Source of the DNA: Tethya wilhelma
Taxonomy: Eukaryota; Porifera; Demospongiae; Tethyida; Tethyidae
DNA: 64,000 bases
Reading direction: 5' to 3'
NCBI GenBank assembly: GCA_964030475.1
Contig: CAXIPT010000003.1
Location: 3,219,720 to 3,283,719, forward strand
Below are positions 56,514 to 64,000 of the stretch, piece by piece. Made by a program: the position numbers and the translations under genes. A model generated the notes under the pieces. That model was not told where the DNA came from and made no database searches. It was given only the letters and a program-made list of their open reading frames with translations. Numbering within the stretch: the first letter of the stretch is position 1; the number at the start of each line of letters is the position of its first letter.

Positions 56514-58073
56514 ATGAGTCGACCAGGACTTCTCGTCCAGTTGCTAGCCGTTGGATTCGCCTTCACGTTGGGCTACGTGCTCACCATGATGCTGTGGGGA
56601 CTGAACATTATTAATACAACTCCTAAAAGTCTCCAGAATCGGTTCACTCGAGGCTTGGCAGTGATAGGTGTTGACACCTCTGATCATGAACAGGTCGAGT
56701 GGAAGTTGTTCGGAGAGAATTTGCTCCCTGATGAAGAGTTGAACAGCATCCAGCAGTCTTACCAGAGCAACGACCTGTCCCTATTGCAAACTAGAAACAT
56801 TGTACAACGACACACTGGCTCTAGAGCCCTCCTAGAGTCCATCCCCAAGGGGTTCCAAGAGCAGCTTCACGCCAGCATACCCCTCTCCTGCCACTCAGAA
56901 GAGGACGGTCTGATCTCAAGCAAATACCAACGATTTTTAAGAACGTTAATAGACTATTCTTCTTTCCACAAGACCTTGAGGGAGAGTGGCGCCCGTACTC
57001 TTGTCTGGCAGTGTACTCTGTTGGACCACTGCGGAGGACTGGCAGACAGAATGAAGGGCATCACGTACGCTCTGTTGTTGGCCATGTTCAGTCGTCGAAG
57101 GTTGATCCTCTACTGGGGAGGTCCCGAGCACACCCACCTCCGTCCCAACATGATAGATTGGACCGATGACCTAATCTACAACTACATTGGACAGTATGAG
57201 GCGTTCACTGATGAATATGATGTTGAATTTGATAAGAAACGACCCAATATTGAGCAAGCTGATGATAATACCATGCAGTATGAGTTCCACATGTTCAGTA
57301 TCCTCTCCACCTCTGGTGTTGATGTTTCTGAGGATGAACTTCGTTTCAACCTTGAGGTCATTGGTGGTAGAGCTAAGACCGTCATCCTCTCCACGAACCT
57401 TGAACCCCACGTTCTTCTCAGCTACTCTCCCAAGTACCACAAGTGGGTCGAGGATGGGCTGAGGTGGACCGGCCTCGTCTCTCTCTCCCCACGGGATCTT
57501 GACAATGTGGTTGGCATTGTGTTTAGGTACTTATTCCAAATGGACCCTGGGCTAATTCTTGAAGTAGACCGTGCTCGAAATGTATTAGGACTGGATATTG
57601 GTTCACTGTATTTGGGCGTACACATTCGAACAGGGTTTGCAGGATCACCTCATTCCAGTGAGTACGATAGCCACCCTAAACTGATGCACAGAGAGACAGC
57701 CTGGCAAGATGTGTTGAACTGTGCCGTCTCTAAAGCAGATGCTCTCCTTGGCAACAATAGCTTGGTGTTCTTAGCAACGGACTCTGTGCTAGTGAAACAC
57801 ATGGCTGTCTCGAAGCATGGAGCTAGGATACGAACACTGGACAACACTCTGATTCATCTGGACAAGATGAGGAAGCAACCTGGCAGCCAGCTCCAAAATG
57901 AAACTGAAGGTGTTCTAACAAGTTGGGTGGATTTTCTCCTCCTGGCCGAAGCTTATTCTCAAGTGCGTGGCAACAGTGGTTTCCCCTGGGCAGCTGGGTT
58001 GCTCTGCTCCATTCCCAATGAGAGAGTGATTGATGGAGACACCTGCCTACCTCAACCTCAGAGTCGTTCGTGA
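56514..58073 (+). CDS. Type II membrane glycosyltransferase, fucosyltransferase-like
   Basis: Uninterrupted frame of 519 residues from ATG 56514 (MSRPGLLVQLL) in a single exon. A signal-anchor helix covers residues about 5-30, giving a Golgi type II topology. Conserved-looking motifs: CGGLADRMKGITYALLLAMF, a nucleotide-sugar domain start like those of GT37/GT65-type fucosyltransferases; GVHIRTGFAGSP; and a late VLTSWVDFLLLAEAYSQV followed by GFPWAAG. The HxRTG element resembles the HxRRxD-type GDP-fucose contact. The exact family and acceptor are not resolved; a GT-B fucosyltransferase is my best reading. An overlapping out-of-frame ATG at 56483 opens a small upstream frame. Confidence 0.72.
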   Translation: MSRPGLLVQLLAVGFAFTLGYVLTMMLWGLNIINTTPKSLQNRFTRGLAVIGVDTSDHEQVEWKLFGENLLPDEELNSIQQSYQSNDLSLLQTRNIVQRHTGSRALLESIPKGFQEQLHASIPLSCHSEEDGLISSKYQRFLRTLIDYSSFHKTLRESGARTLVWQCTLLDHCGGLADRMKGITYALLLAMFSRRRLILYWGGPEHTHLRPNMIDWTDDLIYNYIGQYEAFTDEYDVEFDKKRPNIEQADDNTMQYEFHMFSILSTSGVDVSEDELRFNLEVIGGRAKTVILSTNLEPHVLLSYSPKYHKWVEDGLRWTGLVSLSPRDLDNVVGIVFRYLFQMDPGLILEVDRARNVLGLDIGSLYLGVHIRTGFAGSPHSSEYDSHPKLMHRETAWQDVLNCAVSKADALLGNNSLVFLATDSVLVKHMAVSKHGARIRTLDNTLIHLDKMRKQPGSQLQNETEGVLTSWVDFLLLAEAYSQVRGNSGFPWAAGLLCSIPNERVIDGDTCLPQPQSRS

Positions 58074-58986
58074 CACCATGGTGGAGAGAGATTTGTTCAC
58101 ACTTGTAAGCTCACTCTGCTTGTGGTGTCACAGGTGTAGGTTTATACCACATGATGTGCAAGAGTCATGCATAACAGTAGGTACATAGTATTTCACGAAT
58201 CACTATTATAGTGCATCACTTCATGTGTGTGTGTGTGTATTCAGTGTTCCTCAATCACTCTTAAGTTCGTGTAATAACATTGTTGCTTGGTTACGGCATC
58301 CTTACTTAATGCAGATAATCATGCATTGATGTGATGCATCTATATCGGCATCATTACATCATCAGCAACTAGCATGTGCATGCTCATGACCATGTGCAGT
58401 TCAGGCAGATCAGTTCCAATTAGGTTGCTTGCATGTGTTTCTCCTTGACGCTACATGCTTGGAAGATTACTGTGGCCTTTGGCTTAAGTTTCCAATCCTT
58501 TGTTTGTTTGATGTTATAGCATTCTCTAAATGCCAACAGTTATTTATTTGAATTGGAGCTATGCAATCAGGTGTCACATACTCTGCCGTATGCAGACATT
58601 ATGAGGGATTATGTGTGTGTGTGTGAAATTGAAGGGCTACCATTAAAGCATGCTACTAATCAGATAGTGTGCGATCCATTTCAACTTATCAACTCCCATT
58701 TCCATACTTAGGTTGTGTACAATTGCTCCCATTATATGATACCATACGATTCCTACCATACTTTTGAAACTCAATTTGGCAGAAAGGAATTTTATTGGTC
58801 ATAAACAGGACCTACATAAACAAGGTTCCAAGTGACAAGAGCTCATAATCAGTAACGTACAGACAGAGTCAGAACTAGCTGTTAGCTTAGCTGCTAAGCT
58901 GCATTTTCTCTGCATGTTCTTCAACAACATTTTCCCACGCGCGGGCTTTTTATCGTGACGTCACATCTACCAGCTGTACCGCAACC
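58074..58986. other. Intergenic between glycosyltransferase and GPSM
   Basis: A gap of 913 bp with a short TG run near 58224 and another near 58613. I see no coding exon, RNA gene or element; a CRE lies at the end near the GPSM start. Confidence 0.6.
58956..58963. promoter_or_regulatory. Palindromic CRE near GPSM start
   Basis: TGACGTCA, 23 bp upstream of the start codon at 58987, preceded by an E2F-like TTTCCCACGCGCGGG stretch at 58931-58945. Confidence 0.5.
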
Positions 58987-60352
58987 ATGAATACTGACAG
59001 TACAAATAGTGCCGTTGGCGGTAAATTACAAAGACGACCAAGTTTGAAGTTTCGTATGTCATTCAAGTCCAAGAAAACGCGCCAAGCCATGGTGGAAAGA
59101 AACTGCAGGGAGTTAGCTTTGGAAGGAGAGCGGTTGTGTAAGCAGGGAAGGTGGTTGGAAGGAATTGAGAAGCTGGAAGCTGCAACAAAGAGTGGTACTC
59201 AGGACCTGAGGACACTCAGCGCCCTGTACAGCCAGCTAGGCAATGCTTACTTCTACATGGAGGACTACAGCAAGTCATTGGAATACCACAAGCAAGATTT
59301 AACACTTGCACGCAGCCTGGGAGACAAGCTAGGCGAAGCTAAAGCGTGTGGCAACATTGGAAGTGCCTTGAAGCTGCTGTCCCAGTTTGACGAGTCCATT
59401 GCCTGTTGCAGAATGCAGCTGGACCTGTCTAGAGAGCTCCAAGATAAAGTGAGTTTGTCTGTCTGCTTCTCTTTGTGCTGTCTGTGCTTGCAACTTTGTA
59501 CAATTATACAAATATGTGTGTATTTAGAGGGAGTATTTGAATCTGCTAATGAATTGAGCAGATAGGTAATAACTGTTTACTACAAATGGAGGCTATTCAC
59601 CCCCTCCTGTTGTAGTTATACCACAACAAAAACACAAGCTCTGTGAGTAACAGAAGCTCAATGTCACCTTCTCCCTTTGCAAACCAATATCCCACTGACT
59701 CAGCTGTTATTTAGGAACAACCCACAACACAGGTCAGCACTTTGTACACCTGTGACACACACACACACTACTACATGACGTGATGTGTGTATGGGAAGTA
59801 TGGTAGCTTGCACCTGCCATTGATGAGCTGGGCATTGTGTGTGTAAGGTGCATCCTCTATTAATGCTGCACTGTACACTTTGAATCTGTCCATGACAGTT
59901 TTCTTTCTTGTGAAGTTAATAAAAAGGGCAGTGTTGCAACAGGCTGACTGACACACACGAGACATTCTGTCCCTCTCTCTTGGGAGCATTCCACGACACA
60001 CACTCACTTACCAACCGTCTCATCTATTTCTGCTATGTATTCATCAGTGAATGAAACCATTAGCTACAAAATGTGCACACTTTTACTGATGGTGAACAAA
60101 TTTGAAGGAATTGACTACAAGTCTCGAAGCTTTGAGATCATTTAAACATTTTTAAGCTCTTCCAAGTGTTTACGTACGTAGCTACATCCATTGGGTGGGT
60201 GGGCTGCCAGTTGAATTGAGATACACCCACTGTCAGTGGATGGTCTGGCCCAGGGAGTTGGCCTTCAACGTGAAATATAGACACAGAAGCTGTTTTATCA
60301 GTCATTTCTGTCTTTGACACATGTGCACACACATACGCACGCATACATATGT

Positions 60353-60390
<38 letters not shown>

Positions 60391-60760
60391 NCTTGCTGTC
60401 ATGATGCCCTCCTCATCTCCAAGCTGGACAGACACTTGGAGATGCTTGCGAGCAAAATGGCGGGCTTGACGGAGATCCTTGAGGGCAGAGTATGCATTGC
60501 CAAGACTCCAGTAGGCACGAGACTCACCAACCCTGGGAGTGAGAGAATTGGTAAAGGGTCGTCAAATGTAAATGCTCAACTTCAATGCAAGCACATTGCA
60601 ACTCACCTGTCATCCAGTTGGATAGCAAACTTCAAGTGAGTGAGGTGGTACTCTATGGCCTTGTGATAGTCCTCCATGAGAGTGAAGGTGTTTCCAAGAC
60701 TGTAGCAAGACTGAGCCTCAAAGGCAGTGTCTCCCATTTCCCGAGAGACCTCCAGAGCAT

Positions 60761-60822
<62 letters not shown>

Positions 60823-61148
60823 GTAAAATACACATACAGTTGGAAACAATACACTAAAAGGAAGCACTATCCATGGAAGCATGTTGAATTGAATAAGGGT
60901 CACATTTCACTGATATTGTTAGCTAGAGCATGAGTGTGAGTGTATCAAGTGTGCAAGTGATCGTGTTTGTGCGTGACGTTCCTGAAGCACTTGACATTAG
61001 GTCAACGATGACATCAACTCACTCACAGGTAGTATTGAGCTGCTGGGCTGTACTTGCCCAGGAACACTTGAGCATTACCCAGGTTACTGTAAGCCCTTCT
61101 GATGGCAATCTTGTCATTTAACAGCTCTGCTATTGCCAATCGCTGCAT

Positions 61149-61196
<48 letters not shown>

Positions 61197-61393
61197 TGCA
61201 CTAGATACACATTTACATTGAAATTCATTTCTTCCCTACCTCTTCATGGTACTTGATGGCTTTCTTGTAGTGCCCAAGGAGATAGTGAGTGTTGCCAAGG
61301 TTACCAACTGTTCTACCTTGAGCTTGGTAATCTCCCAATTCTCTAACAATCCTTAAATTAGACCTGCAAACACATGCAGAATGAGAGAGGATG

Positions 61394-61442
<49 letters not shown>

Positions 61443-62383
61443 GTGATGATGGGCTGATGTGTCTCTCTTGGGAGTGTACAAGCTAGAGTGGACACACCTC
61501 TGTTCTCTCCTTGTATCAAAAACTTCATTTAAGAATGCAGGCACACACACACACTGTTCAACCGTACTGTTCTATTGTTGTACAATTTCTTTGAAAAATT
61601 TTGTTAGCTATTGTCTAGACACTTTGAGGAATGGATGATTTAGCAGTGAGTGTGTCCATCAGTACATGAATAGGGAGAGCATGTTTGAGCATTTCAGCGT
61701 AACTTGATTACTCAGCTCTCTGTTAGCCATTGATCTCCAGTAGGTGGATGGGTGCACACACTCCTTGTCTGTGTGCCCTCCTGGGAAGGAATCAACAGAC
61801 AGACAGAGGGTGATGGAACTATCAAATAAGATGCTAATTCGCAGTAATGTCAGTGGACACATTTGGAAGTGTTCAATCCTTTGTTAATTTACAAAAACAA
61901 CCTGCAGCACTAATAGTTTCCATGGCGATGATTGCACCTCTACCACGTACATAGATTGACCAGTGATCACCATCACAACAACTGCTGCAAGATCTTACAA
62001 GTGGTGACCCTTGCAGCCATCCCTAGCTGTCCTAGCACAGATAAACAGTGGGGATTGCTCTATTCTCTATCTTGTAAGGCATTGCTCCCATAACAACATT
62101 TATTGCATGTCTTTCAGAAGGTAACCCAATGCTTACCTTAGCTAGCAGATGTAGAACTCTGTGTACTCTCTCTCACTCTCTCTCAGTTGGCTCAGCCTTC
62201 ATTCTAACAATGGCAACCATCATTCTTGATAAGGTTACCGACTAATTGTTGTGTCCTTACACTTCCCTAATAGGGGACCTGTTTACTGCCATACCCCCTG
62301 TCCCCTGGCCTGCCCCACACAGAGTACCTCTGGCCTACCCCACACAGTGTGTGTGTGTGTGTGTGTGTTTGTGTGTGTGTGTT

Positions 62384-62461
<78 letters not shown>

Positions 62462-62615
62462 AGTACATTGTGTATCCATGTAAGTGTGTACGTTTACATA
62501 ATAAATTGTTGTATGTGTGTCCGTACGTGTGTGTTTGTATTGTTCAACTGCACAAATGTGCCAATGAGTAACAGGTATGAATTTCGAGATATTTGAGGTC
62601 ACTTACACAAGAATN

Positions 62616-62684
<69 letters not shown>

Positions 62685-62878
62685 CATCCTCTCTCATTCT
62701 GCATGTGTTTGCAGGTCTAATTTAAGGATTGTTAGAGAATTGGGAGATTACCAAGCTCAAGGTAGAACAGTTGGTAACCTTGGCAACACTCACTATCTCC
62801 TTGGGCACTACAAGAAAGCCATCAAGTACCATGAAGAGGTAGGGAAGAAATGAATTTCAATGTAAATGTGTACCTAGT

Positions 62879-62931
<53 letters not shown>

Positions 62932-63257
62932 ATGCAGCGATTGGCAATAGCAGAGCTGTTAAATGACAAGATTGCCATCAGAAGGGCTTACAGTAACCTG
63001 GGTAATGCTCAAGTGTTCCTGGGCAAGTACAGCCCAGCAGCTCAATACTACCTGTGAGTGAGTTGATGTCATCGTTGACCTAATGTCAAGTGCTTCAGGA
63101 ACGTCACGCACAAACACGATCACTTGCACACTTGATACACTCACACTCATGCTCTAGCTAACAATATCAGTGAAATGTGACCCTTATTCAATTCAACATG
63201 CTTCCATGGATAGTGCTTCCTTTTAGTGTATTGTTTCCAACTGTATGTGTATTTTAC

Positions 63258-63319
<62 letters not shown>

Positions 63320-64000
63320 ATGCTCTGGAGGTCTCTCGGGAAATGGGAGACACTGCCTTTGAGGCTCAGTCTTGCTACAGTCTTGGAAACACCTTCACTC
63401 TCATGGAGGACTATCACAAGGCCATAGAGTACCACCTCACTCACTTGAAGTTTGCTATCCAACTGGATGACAGGTGAGTTGCAATGTGCTTGCATTGAAG
63501 TTGAGCATTTACATTTGACGACCCTTTACCAATTCTCTCACTCCCAGGGTTGGTGAGTCTCGTGCCTACTGGAGTCTTGGCAATGCATACTCTGCCCTCA
63601 AGGATCTCCGTCAAGCCCGCCATTTTGCTCGCAAGCATCTCCAAGTGTCTGTCCAGCTTGGAGATGAGGAGGGCATCATGACAGCAAGGCAGAACCTCTC
63701 TGACCTGGAGACAGCTCTGGAACTGAGCACAAAGTGAGCAATATAGCATGTGACGTGGGCCACTTTGGTGGACAATAGAGTAACTGTCAACTAATAGCCT
63801 CCCACCCTGCTACGATTGCAGTGATACTTGTGCAATAGTATCACATGGCATATAATAATTAGATGGTGGGATAGGGATTGCATCATCCCACTTGTATCGC
63901 TGTCGTCACATGATTCCTGTCTTTGGTTTCACCCTCCCCAGGTACGAGTGTCCCTCCCCCTCCCCACGCCTCTCCTCTGCCTCCAACTCCTCCTTCAGCT
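58987..64000 (+). CDS. GPSM/Pins (LGN-AGS3) TPR protein, 3' end beyond window
   Basis: Exons: 58987-59448, then 62715-62838, 62938-63053, 63318-63473, 63548-63733 and 63942 to beyond 64000. After a basic head, TPRs follow the LGN pattern: ELALEGERLCKQGRWLEG, LSALYSQLGNAYFYMEDY, GEAKACGNIGSAL, then GRTVGNLGNTHYLLGHY, RRAYSNLGNAQVFLGKY, EAQSCYSLGNTFTLMEDY and SRAYWSLGNAY. These match GPSM1/2, adaptors that link Gai-GDP to NuMA for spindle orientation. The TPR exon(s) expected between the first exon and 62715 are missing, and the GoLoco motifs would lie past 64000. The gap region is occupied by an inverted contig (60392-62614), so the missing exons may be absent from the assembly. Confidence 0.9.
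60392..61440 (-). pseudogene. Inverted duplicate of GPSM exons (contig artefact)
   Basis: Exact reverse complement of 62640-63688 (coordinates sum to 124080), carrying the four GPSM exons in reverse order, the first of them cut at the N. The segment lies between the Ns at 60391 and 62615. It is best read as a contig placed backwards whose true overlap with the next contig was not collapsed. Confidence 0.92.
61441..62614. other. Non-duplicated remainder of the inverted contig
   Basis: No recognisable exon on either strand. It contains a long TG/TTTG microsatellite (62346-62459). In the corrected order and orientation it should be GPSM intron just upstream of 62640. Confidence 0.6.
62616..62674. 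repeat. (CA)n microsatellite at contig start
   Basis: CA run starting directly after the N at 62615. Confidence 0.9.
63263..63316. repeat. (CT)n microsatellite forming the polypyrimidine tract
   Basis: About 26 CT units running directly into the acceptor CAG of the GPSM exon at 63318. The inverted copy is at 60764-60817. Confidence 0.92.

Noticed and set aside
60392..61440. An antisense TPR gene opposite GPSM
   Set aside because: It is an exact inverted copy of downstream GPSM exons ending at an N, so it is an orientation error rather than a gene.
62346..62596. Open frames rich in Cys-Val or Thr-His (such as 62346-62460, 31543-31644, 3978-4092)
   Set aside because: They are translations of TG/CA microsatellites with no coding features.

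Overview
The window looks like a gene-dense, intron-rich animal nuclear genome: about 24 genes in 64 kb, on both strands. Most introns are 50-300 bp, intergenic gaps are often under 300 bp, and (CA/TG)n and (GA/CT)n microsatellites are everywhere. The gene set (CDK1, syntaxin-6, WDR47, RAD51AP1, ZFAND4, BiP, METAP1, RABGGTB, PPAN, NUDT18, ZZZ3, GPSM/Pins, a UBAN protein) is metazoan. Compactness and divergence from vertebrate proteins suggest an early-branching animal such as a sponge, but the species is inference only.

Layout. 1-5.1 kb: minus-strand coiled-coil gene. 5.3-6.5 kb: SHIPPO-repeat (ODF3/CIMAP-like) gene. 6.6-12.5 kb: CDK1 and syntaxin-6 on the minus strand, with a 2.0-kb block present twice around a one-base N. 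13.1-14.8 kb: PDZ protein. 14.9-17.3 kb: WDR47. 17.4-18.3 kb: RAD51AP1, 5' end lost at an N. 18.3-22.4 kb: a disturbed region where nucleobindin and the AN1-finger exons of ZFAND4 lie between 101-bp inverted repeats, so ZFAND4 is split and its last exons face the wrong way. 22.8-23.1 kb: three-exon RPL39. 23.4-25.2 kb: reticulocalbin/calumenin. 25.5-28.3 kb: METAP1 and RPL34, divergent. 28.5-29.3 kb: DPY-30 motif protein. 29.6-34.6 kb: large UBAN protein (NEMO/optineurin/ABIN class). 34.9-37.1 kb: RABGGTB. 37.2-44.7 kb: PPAN, whose last intron (about 5 kb) holds a foldback element. 45.1-47.5 kb: BiP ending KDEL. 47.8-49.2 kb: NUDT18. 49.4-53.3 kb: two tail-to-tail intronless FAAH-type amidases. 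53.4-56.4 kb: ZZZ3. 56.5-58.1 kb: glycosyltransferase. 59-64 kb: GPSM/Pins, interrupted by an inverted, partly duplicated contig.

Functional themes. ER proteostasis and calcium: BiP with two ERSE-spaced promoter elements, reticulocalbin, nucleobindin. Cilia and microtubules: WDR47 with two X-boxes, a DPY-30 gene with an X-box, the SHIPPO protein, GPSM. Ribosome production: RPL34, RPL39, PPAN. Cell cycle and repair: CDK1, RAD51AP1. Membrane traffic: syntaxin-6, RABGGTB.

Single N characters mark contig joins at 3989, 8938, 18280, 24204, 31560, 41224, 60391 and 62615. Those at 8938, 18280 and 60391/62615 sit at duplicated or inverted blocks that are probably assembly errors, so gene copy number and orientation there should not be taken literally.
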